Shown here piece after piece: positions 11,529 to 23,690 of a DNA stretch of 64,000 nucleotides. The stretch spans positions 9,487,201 to 9,551,200 of the forward strand of contig NC_092670.1 of assembly GCF_964355755.1 (NCBI RefSeq). The letters are read 5' to 3'. Both the position numbers and the translations under genes were made by a program. The stretch comes from Antedon mediterranea (Eukaryota > Echinodermata > Crinoidea > Comatulida > Antedonidae). Under the pieces are notes generated by a model, which saw only the letters and a program-made list of their open reading frames with translations, was not told where the DNA came from and did not search any database. Each line of letters opens with the position of its first letter. Within the stretch, counting starts at the first letter, position 1.

Positions 11529-12215
11529 CGATTGGAATAAATCAGTGTAGGGAAAAACATAATCGCGAGGTAGATCGATGAGGGTGGAGTGACTAAGTGG
11601 GAATTGAGAAAGTTGGAACGAAGCCATGTCTTGAGGACAGGACATACCCATAAGCTGCATTACGGTTTCATTGAACCCAGTCAGGCTATGCAAGGCTACT
11701 ATTGCTACACACTGAACACCCACACTATCTTTATTCAATACATTCAAGTTAAGCTTATGTGATTCAATAAGGATTTAGGTTTACTTTTAAATCAAGGTGA
11801 CGAATTCTTTGAAAATGATCTTTTTTTAATATTGTGTTTGGAGTTTTTTGTTTACTTTTTTTGACATACATGTAAAAATATGGATTTACAATATTAGGTT
11901 ACTCTTCCTGAAAGTTATCTTTTTGTTTTTCAGGGGTTTTTGTTTTACTTTCTGACAGATACGTGTAAGGGGTGGATTTAACATTCTTGGAAAATGATTT
12001 TTTTTTTGTTGAGTATCTTTTGTTTGAATCAATTTGAAAAGGGGTGAAGAGTGCAACTTTATTTTAACAACCAAAAAAAAATCCTTTCTAAGGGTTTGTT
12101 TCTTCTTTATACACAACAAAAATAAAATTTACGAATACTGTTAATTCTTGCAACATAGGTCACTTTAAAAAACAATTATTGGCCAAAGTGCATGGACAAA
12201 ATCATTTTATTTTCA

Positions 12216-12275
12216 ATTTTTTTTTTTTAATAAAACTTTTTTTATTGGAGAGAAACAGGCCCTAAAGCTATATGT
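12216..12275 (-). mobile_element. Element end resembling the GGGCCTGTTTCT inverted repeat
   Basis: GAGAAACAGGCCC followed by TAA matches the right end of the Harbinger-like element at 31037-31809, including the TAA next to the end. No opposite end was found. A poly(T) tract lies immediately to the left. Confidence 0.35.
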
Positions 12276-13069
12276 CAGTATAGCAGTAAACTTTAATAGG
12301 TCTAATCATGGCAGGAGGTTCCCCTTAAATTCTCTCCCTTCAATCTCTAACCAACTTGTGGGCAAACAGTTCCAATTCTACAACCTAATTTTACTAAACT
12401 ATACTAATTTAATTTGAAATTAGAACACCAAATTAAATTTTTGAAAAAGAGGTCTTAAAATTATAAAATGATTCAATTATGTACATTTTAAGGTTGAATT
12501 CTGTTGTTCTACTTTAGATTTATAATGTTTAAAAAATCTGTCTACAAAATTTAACTTTTGTGATATATGTCCAGATTCAATTAATTTTCAATATCTATTA
12601 ATAATACTATTAGTTGGTGTTAAATTTATTAACATTGGTTAAAAGATTTTCAATTTCATTTAATAAAATGAATAACATCCAAATTATATCTTTTAGTGTT
12701 GGATTTTTGTCAATGAACAATTGAAAAAAATAAATAAAAGTTATTAAAAATATTTAAGGATTGGGCGCTATTTTTAAAATAAAGAAATGATGGTACAGAG
12801 TCAGAAGTAGGATTTGAAACAATACTCTTCACAATATTAAACAGGCACCAAGCTGAATGACCACGATTTCTTAACTAATTGTCGTGCTCTGTGGTTTACA
12901 GGCACTGTAACTATATTTTGTTGTTATGTCTTTTATGGGTAAACTGACTTTGGGGTTGGGTCAACCGGCTCAGCTACAGTGATTAAGTTCACTTAGGTTG
13001 ACCCTGGTCTCCCCAATTTTATTTTGTTGTTGTTATGTATATACTCAAATAGACCAAATAAATAATGAA

Positions 13070-13150
13070 ATGAATGCCAGGCTTAATGATCTGGAGGTTG
13101 TGGGTTTGAGTCCCACTCAAGAATTACTTCTCAAATGTACTTTACATCAG
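13070..13150 (+). mobile_element. tRNA-derived SINE fragment
   Basis: A pol III B-box, GGGTTTGAGTCCC (13102-13114), is preceded by ATGATCTGGAGGTTGT and followed by GAATTACTTCTCAAATG. The same order of blocks, with an A-box as well, occurs at 57858-57965. The A-box half here is eroded. Confidence 0.5.
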
Positions 13151-14424
13151 AACAAAACATCTGATTATAACCATGCATTTTAATTGGTGTTTCTAGTTTT
13201 ATTTTTGTTCTAAATAAATCAAATTTATGTTACTTTAAACAGATACAATTAAATTAAGCCAGATCTATTCACTTGAAATGGTTTTTTTTTTTCATTTTAA
13301 ATAGGTTATTAAGTTAATGGTTAATAATTGGAACATAAATAAGTGGGTTTCAGCTGGCCAAATGGCACGTCATTCCATCGTTCTTTAATAACACTGGACA
13401 ATAATCTCCTATAGTAATTATTCAACATATACATTCTTTCAACATCATAGAAATAAAAAACATATGTTTGTTGAATTTATGGGTTATTATGACTGCATAC
13501 ATTTATAAAACCTAATCAGTAAGGGATTTTTGTACCATATAATTTTCTTTTTCCGCTTTCAGTTACGTATGTTCAATTATTTTTTTCCCTTTTTCGGACA
13601 TATATTTAGAAAGAAATAGTATGCAAACATGAAGGATGTCCAACCTATTTAAGTAAAAGAAATGAGGGTGAACAGGCTGCAACAAACTTGTCTACGGACA
13701 GTTCCCAACACAACTGCCAAGAGCAACTTTATAACGCAACACAAAATACATTTGTCATAATAGAAATTTAATACTTATTAATTTAACTTGAAGATTAATG
13801 CTTAGGGGGTTTTCTATCTAAGTTAGTGGTTAAACTTAAAATTAGATTTCAATTATGAGAAAGTGAAAGATTGTGTGCATCGGTCATCGCCGTAGCCTAG
13901 TTGTTAACCCACTTTAATATAATGTATCAGTACTTTAGGGTTTAACAGTGTGACAATTGGTCATCACATGTTGTTGTTTTCCGACTAGCTAACACTGTCC
14001 ATGTTCCAATTAGAAAACTAGTACATTCTTGGCATGAATGTACTGATAAGGTATACAGAACTAGAAAACATGCCTTTTATAGAAGTCTCTCAGGGGAGAT
14101 AAGCATCCTTGCCTGTCGAATAGAGTCCAGTTGTTGGGTCGCAATGGGCAGTACATGCCTAGAGACTCGGCCTAAAAACATCATATTAACTTCGTCCAGG
14201 GTCCTTAAAGCGCACGGTTTTTAGAGCAAGTTACGTATTGAAGTAGAGCTAGGAGATATGACCTCAAAAGTGTTCTGCAAATGTTCAACTGTCTGCCTTT
14301 GTGACATACTATTGTATAAATCGAACACAATCATATTAAATTATGCTAACATCTGAAGGCCCAAGCTGTATCAATGATGGTCTAACATGCCCCTCCCATT
14401 AAGACTGAACATCCCAACCACTAC

Positions 14425-14566
14425 CAGTGGCGTAACGCAGGGGGCCCAAGACCCCTAGTTAGTACTCCTAAGGGACCCTTCAATACTGTGTAGTTGCATT
14501 CGGCTAGTCATGCTTTGGGCCTGACTCTGGGGCTCCTGGGTTTAGCCAGTGAGCACTCATAGCTGT
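14425..14566 (+). mobile_element. hAT-like repeat copy 1 (CAGTGGCGTAAC end)
   Basis: It begins CAGTGGCGTAACGCAGGGGG, similar to the terminal repeat seen on many hAT elements. It then contains GTAGTTGCATTCGGCT and ends TTTAGCCAGTGAGCACTCAT. The 3' two-thirds recurs at 28627-28707. No ORF. Confidence 0.45.
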
Positions 14567-14693
14567 ATATCCAATGACCACCACATGAATACCATATATT
14601 AACAATATATCCTAATGTAAACAAATAGAGTATAAATGCAGATTTTTTTTTTAAGCTAACATAACAAATCGGTCACAAGTTTCCCTTACACAG

Positions 14694-14738
14694 CACACGT
14701 AGGATCGTTTTGATAGCATATTTATTCTTATTCATAAG
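14694..14738 (+). other. Splice-like 45-nt cassette, possible micro-exon
   Basis: A good acceptor (AGTTTCCCTTACACAG) and a consensus donor (AAG followed by GTAAGTGC) bracket 45 nt, open in one frame and encoding a hydrophobic TRRIVLIAYLFLFI. No partner exon is visible. It may well be chance. Confidence 0.12.
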
Positions 14739-15677
14739 GTAAGTGCAAAGTTTATTGGATTGTCTATATTAAATGGGGTGACACGCATAAATCATATTTC
14801 CTTGTCCAGTTTAGATTTTTATTAACATTATAAAATACAGAAATATACCTTACTGGAAATTTGAGAATTTTATTTACGCTAACAGTCGTAGATTACTTTG
14901 TTACTCCACACCGTTTATTGGCTATCGTATTTAGTATTTAAGAACTGTAAAATTACGAACTAAATATGTCTGTTTAAATGTGTAGACAACTTGAATTTAT
15001 TTTTTTTATTGGAAACAGTAAAGTTTTTCTTAGGCTAATGTACTTTTTTTCAGGGTTTCAGTATCGATGTTTGTCTTTTAAATGTATTGTAGAATTTGTA
15101 TATATTGGAATAAGACCAACTATTTTTTTTCGTTTTTCATCCTTTGTTCATAAAGTGTTCATTTCAAAATTTCAGTTAAAATGTTCTATTATAATATTTT
15201 GTTTTGCTAAATGTTTTCTTTAAACAAATTACAGGTGAATAACCAGGATGATTCCAAGTTTTATTATAAAAAGTACAATCTTTTTCCTATACCTTTTTGA
15301 GCAATTTTGGAGTTTGTCTATTTGGAAGTATTTAGAAGTTTTAGGTGACGCAATTCAAACTTTTGACGTCGATTAGATTTGAGTGAACGTAGTGTAAATT
15401 AAATTCTTCTTTATTAATATCACTCCAATTAATTATTAAAAAAAGAAAACAAAGATAAAAACTAGCTTTTTTTTTTTACAGTCAGTACTTTCACATTGTT
15501 ATGGTCCACTATGTATAATAACATTACTTCACTAAATATGTATGTCATCACAGATTTTACGATCCTTGATACTATTTATAAAGCTGTATAAAGTGTAAAT
15601 TAGATGCTATGTTATGATGCTTCACTGACATGACCACAAATCACTACATGTGCTACTATGTTGCTTAACTTTACTAC

Positions 15678-15880
15678 GGGCCTGTTTCTACTGGCAAAGA
15701 AACCCGGTTTAAAAAAATTGTTTTTAGTTCTAGAAATTGCACTACGGCTTTTTTTCCAATTTTTCCAATTTAAAAACCTTAATTATTGGGTTTTAATAAT
15801 CAAAAACAGTTTCTGCGAAGCAATTTTATGCTTCAAGGCAATCACGGTCACTTCAGAAGGTCACCGAATAGCGTGAACAT
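15678..15880 (+). mobile_element. Left-end fragment of a GGGCCTGTTTCT-type element
   Basis: GGGCCTGTTTCTACTGGCAA opens this segment and matches the terminal repeat of the 31037-31809 element. The body is AT-rich with a GC-richer end at 15830-15880. No right end is recognisable, and the 72-codon open frame here is not convincing. Confidence 0.35.
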
Positions 15881-17818
15881 TTGACTACTATCTGTGGATA
15901 ATAATAACACCATTTTCGTTACAAATTTGCTTTATTTTGAGTAAAAAAAAAAGCTACACTGTGATCTTGGTTATAATAAATTACAAAAATCAATTTCTAA
16001 AAACCTTCTATTGAAATTTTTCAGCAGTTTACTTTATTGCTTTGATAGATTTTTTGAGTGTTAAGATGATTACGATATTGATTACTGGAAAAACCTAATT
16101 TCCCAATTTTTTGTTGTGAATACATTTTTAGAAAAAGCTTTATACCAACAAACCGTTTTTCAGGAATATCATCATATAGTCACATTATCTATAAACAAAC
16201 TGTCTTAGTAACTTTTACCATCTAATTTTTTATTACAATTTATTTATGTATTTATTTATTTATTTAATCTTTCTTTATTCTGAAATACACTTTCAATACA
16301 ATGTACTGATTTCCAATTTGTCTATTGTTAAGAAATGTATACTGTATCTGTACCTAAATATGGGCTAAAATATTAATTAGCTCAAGTATTGCCAATTGCC
16401 GAGTATTTCTCTCAGTTTAAATTTATTATTATTTATTATTTATTTATTTATTTAATTTATTTTAATAAGTCCTAATTATGACTATATATATAACTTTTAC
16501 CCTTATTAACTTGACCTGGTTTATATTATGTAATCTTTAATATTATGATAATAATGTATACCTTATGCATACATCTTTATCATATTTTGTTTGAACACTA
16601 TTATACTGTTGTTATTATGGCAAATGTAGGCTGCATACCTGGAATATTGTATTATCGAAACTTGCAGTGTTATATTATGGTGATTGCACTCAACATGAAT
16701 CTAGGGTTCTGTTATTAAATCAATAAGATTATCACAAGGAAGAATAAGTTAAATAATTCCAAATTATGAATTATGTTTTCTTTCATATTTTAACACTACT
16801 GTAAGTGTTATAAAACATTGCTTTAAATTATATCACATAATACATAATATAGCTCTTTTCACTTTGAAAACAGTCAGAAAAATCATTGCAAAAATTGCCA
16901 CAAAGTAACACTAAACGTGTGGTGTTTGATAAAACAGCATTTTTACACACAAAAATTATTCATTTTCAATGAGATTTTTTATTTTCACACCTGTAAAGCT
17001 AGAAACTGTGTATTTAAAAGGTGTAGATTGTTTGTGATCTTGTTAACTAGTATATTAAGGCTAAACAGTGTCACTTTGTGAAAACACAAAATTCATTTCA
17101 AATTCAGTGTCTGTATTCACATTTGTGATGTCACTAAGGAGAAATATCATTAAACAAATGTTTTTAAACCAATCTGATTTATATTTTACAGTACCTCCTT
17201 TGTATCGTAAAATTTGTAAATAATGTTGTTTTTTTTTTGTGGGATGTGTGTTTATTAAAAAAAATCATTAAATGTGTATTGAAATGTATTTCAGTAAATA
17301 CAAATATAAACAATAACAATTTTACACCAGAGTTACCATTTAAAAAGTTGAAAGTCAAGTGCGCACAACATTGCTAATATATTAGCATTTGAACTTGGGT
17401 AGTACTATAACATGGACTTTAACGAAATAGGTCGGAGGAAGACCTGTTATAATTAGCAATTCACGATCTCTTCAATTGGATGGGGCTATCGTACCTTGAC
17501 CCCTGTAATTTCTCAATTAAACTATTTAATGGAATCAGAGACCACTCTTTCCGTGGGGTCAGTGTGCAATAAACGTTGTGGTTCGATACTTTCTAAGAAG
17601 TAAATTTGTGGGTGCCTTGTAACCTAATTTACTTATTTGATAATGACAGAACAAGGACTTCTGGGATATGGGATACTGTACTTTTTTGATATAATTTGAC
17701 AAATTTAGCCAATAAAACCTTTACAATAAAATAATATTTCTTTTTTTTAAAGAGATACTGTATCGTGTAAAAAACGAAGTAAAGAATCTCAATGAAACTC
17801 TTTGAAGTCTTTATATCT
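15881..17818. other. AT-rich non-coding stretch
   Basis: (TTTA)n tracts at 16240-16270 and 16420-16460. A GC-richer unassigned patch at 17395-17600. No gene seen. Confidence 0.5.
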
Positions 17819-17938
17819 ATCAAAAAAACTTATTCAAAAATGATTACTGATAAAATCTAAAATATTAATTTAACAAGTTACGGTATTGTTTAATAATTGA
17901 TAAATATCAGTAATCATTTTTGAATAAGTTTTTTTGAT
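17819..17938. repeat. 34-bp perfect inverted repeat
   Basis: Arms 17819-17852 and 17905-17938 are exact reverse complements, the left arm beginning ATCAAAAAAACTTATTCAAA. The loop is 52 bp. Perfect arms in unique sequence suggest a recent origin or a very small MITE. No target duplication is evident. Confidence 0.9.
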
Positions 17939-18035
17939 TATATGTTTAATTCTTATTAATAAAGTTCATGAAAAATAAAATGAAAATTAATTTACTTTAT
18001 ATTAAAAATTTAACAAAATATTTAATTTTTATTTA

Positions 18036-18704
18036 CCGTACTGACGCGGGTATAAGCCCATACTCGGGTATAAGCCCACCCCCCGACTTTTGACTAATTT
18101 TCATGAAAAATGAGGCACTCTGGTATAAGCCCACCCATTAATTCGAAGATCTACAGTGTGTGTCGTAATACATTATTTTGTATTTGGCGACGTCCATACA
18201 CCGAATACACCTTCCTTTGATCATAACCAAGCTAGGCTAATATACGCTAGGCCATATGAGGCCTAGCGGTCCTGTTTTGTTTACACTCCTCCATCGCGGT
18301 CGAAGATCGCTTCACACACGACGCTACAAGTCGCCAAAACGGAAAACCACTATTTGGTATCGGCTGCCATACAAGCTTATTAAATTTCTTTGGTACATTT
18401 CTATTTAATGAACATTGTATACTTGCTTTTCTGCTTGATAAATTCTTGTTCAATTGATGTTTAAAATAAGATATTCTACGATAAATTACACGAACTATAA
18501 GCTTAATATTCCGACACTCGAAACCTCGTGTATTTAGAGGCAACGTCGTACATGTGAGGGCGCTCACTCGCATGGTGGAATACACAGTGTACATGTGCTG
18601 TTTTTGACGATCTGCATTTTTGGATCCTCGGGTATAAGCCCACCCCCAAAACTTGACGTGATTTCATGTTCAAGGGGGGTGGGCTTATACCCGCGTCAGT
18701 ACGG
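18036..18704. mobile_element. 669-bp TIR element with GGGTATAAGCCC boxes, TA target
   Basis: The terminal inverted repeats CCGTACTGACGCGGGTATAA...CCCAC and the inverse TTATACCCGCGTCAGTACGG are nearly perfect and flanked by TA on both sides. The box GGGTATAAGCCCA occurs three times near the left end and twice near the right end. The minus strand is open for 115 codons inside (18594-18247), but the peptide has no transposase motif and is probably chance. A GC-richer core at 18250-18320 may be promoter-like. This is a non-autonomous DNA transposon of uncertain superfamily. Confidence 0.8.
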
Positions 18705-19667
18705 TATATAACATTTTATTTAGCTATAAAACTGTTTAAGTCTGTTTTAAACTGTTTTTAAATTTTTTTTTATCATGTTTGTCTTTTTTATTTTAATTTT
18801 AAAATGTTATTTTGAATTATTATTGACATGTATTACTGTATAAATAATAATTAAGTTAGAAATTTGATAAAAGACAAACATTTATTTATTTATATATAAG
18901 CTGAATCTAATAAAAATTATAATTATTGTTGATATTGAAGAAAGTAACATTTAATAACCAATTAAAACACAAGCCTGTATTCAGGACGGTTCGTAGGCTT
19001 TGTACAGACCCTTTTTTGCCTATTTCAAACAACACACAACTAGCCTACAGTAGCTCATGATGATTACTTCCTATCATATAGTCACCAAAGGTGGGAGAGG
19101 GATAGGAGGAAGGGGAAAAGGAGGTTGCTCCTTTTATTGACAAAACATTGCTTGAAACTAAGCTTTCCCAAACATAAGCTAGCTATGTCATTAAATGATA
19201 TGTTACATTTTAAAAACTACTCAAATGTTTTATCAGAATTCAAATGTCGTCAGTAGTTGTTTTAATGGCCAATAAAATATATAGATAAAAAAATAACTCA
19301 TTCTCACAATTTTTTAAATGCTGATACATTAAAAAAACTATGTCATATGGTCAAAGGCATGAAGGCGACGACCGATGTAAGAATGATGGTTTTAATCGCA
19401 ATAATGAGCATTTGGTAGTTTATAGGCGTTTATTGCTTTTCTAAATTTGATATTATCTGACCAAATAACCTTCAGATCTTATTAACATCATCATCTTATA
19501 ATGTTGTCAATGCATTCATATAATCATAGTACTTTTATATTAGCAGCATAACTTCAAAACTAAAAGACAGATATTTACCATTAAATCCATAGATACTGTA
19601 CTCGTGTAATAATAAACTCAATTATTAAATATTTATTAATCAGGGTATACTTATTAAAAAGGACTAA

Positions 19668-20525
<858 letters not shown>

Positions 20526-20635
20526 CCCTGGTTTCTCTTCTGAGCTTCTGCATGCCTCTTGCGGTCCATCATACCCCCTCTCATTCCACCAGCATATGGA
20601 TGAGGCATTGGCATACCCATTCTCTGTTGCCCTCT
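20526..20635 (-). CDS. SMARCD: SMARCD (BAF60) upstream N-terminal exon, Met/Gly/Pro-rich
   Basis: This 110-nt exon encodes 36 codons plus two bases: RGQQRMGMPMPHPYAGG, then a Met/Gly-rich piece, then the basic DRKRHAEAQKRNQ. The Met/Gly/Pro-rich low-complexity composition followed by a basic stretch is what precedes the conserved core in animal SMARCD proteins. The acceptor is TTTACAG (just above 20635) and the donor is CCAGGG followed by GTAAGC at 20525. It ends in phase 2 and joins the exon at 20018 after a 507-bp intron without breaking frame, giving Gly-Gly-Ser-Ser-Arg-Lys. It starts in phase 0 and has no convincing initiator, so at least one more 5' exon exists. I could not find that exon between here and 28.8 kb. 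The foldback palindrome at 20.9-22.0 kb lies in the upstream intron. Confidence 0.88.
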
Positions 20636-20891
20636 CTGTAAAGACAAAATATATAAACAGTTGTTCAAATACTATCTTGAAAACCATGGCATCTTTCTAC
20701 AAAGAGAATCTTAATTTTTCATCCACTTACCTTCGATTCGATCATCATAAAAATTATTATACTGCAGTTACCACATATTTTACTGCAATATAGTATTATT
20801 TGTTTTAATGTATATGTTTTGAGGCAGTCATACAGTATCTAAAATAAGCTTTACTAAAAAGTCATAATCAGAATAAAATTTACAGTACGCC

Positions 20892-21984
20892 GTGTTACAA
20901 CCGTTAATGTAGAAAACGCCAGCTAATGTCGAAACAACTGTTAATGTAGAACAATCCACCGCTTATGTAGTAAAACTTCCAGCTAATGTAGAAACACCAA
21001 CAGCTTATGTAGTAAATAAAAATCAACACCAGCTAATGTAGAAACAGTCAACAGCTTATGTAGTAACGAAAATTGCCCCCCACCTTATGTAGTTACTATC
21101 GCCAGCTAATGTAGAAAATGTTATATATTTTACAAAAATGTCTAAATTATGTGCAAGCATCGATCATTACTTAGTAAAACGACCACACATCGTAAGCAAC
21201 CATCTCTGTTAAGGAACCGCTTCTAATAATCGACCATCTCTTGTAAGGGATCACCTCTCTCTTAACGACCACACCTCTTGTAAATGACCACCTCTTTTAA
21301 GGAACCACGACCTCTTTCTCCCTATTAAAGGACCGCTTCTCATAATCGTCAGTGACGACTCTTTTACAGGACCACCTCTCTTAACGAACCCACCTCTCGT
21401 AAGAGAGGTGGTCCTTTAAAAGAGTAGTCACTGACGATTATGAGAAGCGGTTGTTTAATAGAGAGAAAGAGGTCATGGTCCCTTAAAAGAGGTGGTCACT
21501 TACGAGAGGTGTGGTTGTTCAGAGAGGTGGTCGCTTATGAGAGGTGGTCGATTATGAGAAGTGGTCCCTTATGAGAGGAGCTGATCCCTTACGAGAGATG
21601 TTCGATTATTAGAAGCGGTCCCTTAACAGAGATGGTTGCTTACGATGTGTGATCGTTTTAGAAAGTTGGTTGCTTACGAGAGGTGGAAAGACTGATAACT
21701 AAGTAAAGATCAACGCATTTGCCCATGATTTAGACATTTTTTGTAAAATATATAACATTTTCTACATTAGCTGGCGATAGTAACTACATAAGCTGGGGGG
21801 CAATTTTCGTTACTACATAAGCTGTTGACTGTTTCTACATTAGCTGGTGTTGATTTTTATTTACTACATAAGCTGTTGGTGTTTCTACATAAGCTGGAGG
21901 TTTTACTACATAAGCGGTGGATTGTTCTACATTAACGGTTGTTTCGACATTAGCTGGCGTTTTCTACATTAACGGTTGTAACAC
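20892..21984. mobile_element. 1.1 kb foldback palindrome built of short repeated boxes
   Basis: The left end GTGTTACAACCGTTAATGTA and the right end TACATTAACGGTTGTAACAC are exact inverse copies. The arms stay complementary to a hairpin loop at 21384-21399 (arms near it: GACCACCTCTCTTA and TAAGAGAGGTGGTC). Each arm has an outer zone of alternating CTACATTAGCTGG and CTACATAAGCTG boxes, a short unique spacer, and an inner zone of GAGAGGTGGTCGCTTATGA-type repeats. The right arm is about 90 bp longer through extra inner units. Long inverted arms made of subrepeats are the architecture of foldback transposons. No ORF, and the target duplication was not resolved. It lies in the intron upstream of SMARCD exon 20635-20526. 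Confidence 0.88.
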
Positions 21985-22260
21985 CCCGGAACCAATCCAA
22001 TTTACAAATGCAATAAATTCTCATATGTGGTCAGTGTAACACAAGTCCGGGTCTTGCCCCAATAGCTTTCAGTGGCACATCTGATGTAAATTTAACTCTG
22101 ATAAGTTTCAGAATGTACATTCTACTTGATTAAACATTAATTAACTGCTTTTTAACTGGTGTACTTTGTAAATTGTCTGAATGAATTGAATTATAGTCTA
22201 CATATTCTCAGAGGCTGACTTTAACCTTAAAATTGTCTTTGTTTAGTTCATAAAAAAAAT

Positions 22261-22340
22261 CAGAGTAGAAATAAATTTTGTTGCAGCCGTGCTTTAATTG
22301 AAGAGAAAGAAAAGGAGGGGTAAGCTGCCTCACTGTCTAC
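22261..22340 (+). other. Splice-like 33-nt cassette in the SMARCD upstream intron
   Basis: The acceptor TTTTGTTGCAG and the donor GGAGGG followed by GTAAGC enclose 33 nt open in one frame (RALIEEKEKE). It is on the strand opposite SMARCD and has no partner, so it is probably chance. Confidence 0.08.
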
Positions 22341-23564
22341 ACACTATACTGTAGTGTCTAAAAGGATAGAGGGGAGGTTTGACAGAAACCAGGTGACCTA
22401 TTTAATCAAGTACTACTCTGGCTGGGTTTATAACATGTTGATAAACATGTCCTTATTGGCTCATCATGGAGTCTGTACTTAGATTATATCATAGCAAAGG
22501 TTAAGTGATCATTATGGTACCACAACTTTGACAGTAAAATATGCCTGATCCCATTCTTGACATAGAAATGACAAAGAAAATAAAGCAACATACACCAGAT
22601 TTCGCTCTATTAAAAACGGGAAATAACATTCGTCAAGAAACACATACCAGCGTACAAGTACCTCTTATTCTGAAAAAATCCAGATTGTAAAAACCGCAGA
22701 AATCATGACAGAATTTTTTTAAATCTTCCTGGATACACAGTAGTTCATCATAATAACATGATCTCATACTGAGAGACATCATGTGATACCACAGTGAATA
22801 TTTGTTTTAAGTGTTATTTAAGGTAAACGTTACATGCCTTAAAGCGAGTAAACAGGCCAGTTGAGAACAGTGTACTAATTTCAGATCGCTGAACAATATG
22901 TTCTTAAAAGAAAAGGAAAGAAAGTTGGTATTCATTTTATATTTGTATGAACCACTTTTCCTCAAGGCCCAAATGATCTTAAACTAGTTTTGTCATACAA
23001 TTCGTATGTAGGTCTAATATTCAAACATTGAACAGCTCCACTGTACTGTAAATAGGCCTACAGGTGTCGTGGGCAAATAGAAAAAATAATGTTTATTGTA
23101 AAATTAGGAACGAAACAATTTAATAATAACTATTAGAGTTAATTAAAAGTCGATTTAAATTTAGAAAATAATGATTCGTAATGATTATTCATGATACTTA
23201 ATATTGGGAAACAACTATAAAAAAAAAATAGCACTATATTATAAATTTATTTCTGAGCAATAATTATTACCCAAATTTGATTAGAAATCAAATTTAATTG
23301 CTATATTTTAATCCAAATTTAAAGAAAAATTTTAAAATGGCCACTATTTTATTTTATGATCGTTTTTATAATAGCTTGTGCAAAATTTAACAGATTCTAT
23401 ATCTATGCGTTTTTAAAAAATAATTTGTGAGGTTGGGTTATCATAGCACTAACCTACTTCTGTGTTTTTTTGTATCAATTTGATGAGCAATGTTTACTTT
23501 GTTTCTCATTAAAATGATTCCAAAAGCCAAACAGAATTATGAGACCTACTTTAATCTAGACAGG

Positions 23565-23690
23565 TGCTAAGCAGGGACTCCTCTAGACAGGTGGCTAGTA
23601 AAATGACCAGGACAGCTGTCCTTTTAAAACAAGGCTCAAACCCAGGTGCTAAGGTTCACAGTCTATCCTCCTTGCTAGAATCAACAGGTT
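23565..23690 (-). mobile_element. Possible tRNA-derived SINE fragment
   Basis: The minus strand contains CACCTGGGTTTGAGCCTTG, a B-box-like sequence. A second AGCACCTGTC-type block lies about 90 bp away. No convincing A-box. Confidence 0.25.

Noticed and set aside
11520-11747. 75-codon minus-strand frame (SVGVQCVAIVALHSLTGFNE)
   Set aside because: No domain, with TGA directly before its ATG and no acceptor that improves it. Kept only as context for the plus-strand candidate exon.
18247-18594. 115-codon minus-strand frame inside the 18 kb TIR element
   Set aside because: No transposase or other motif. The element looks non-autonomous.
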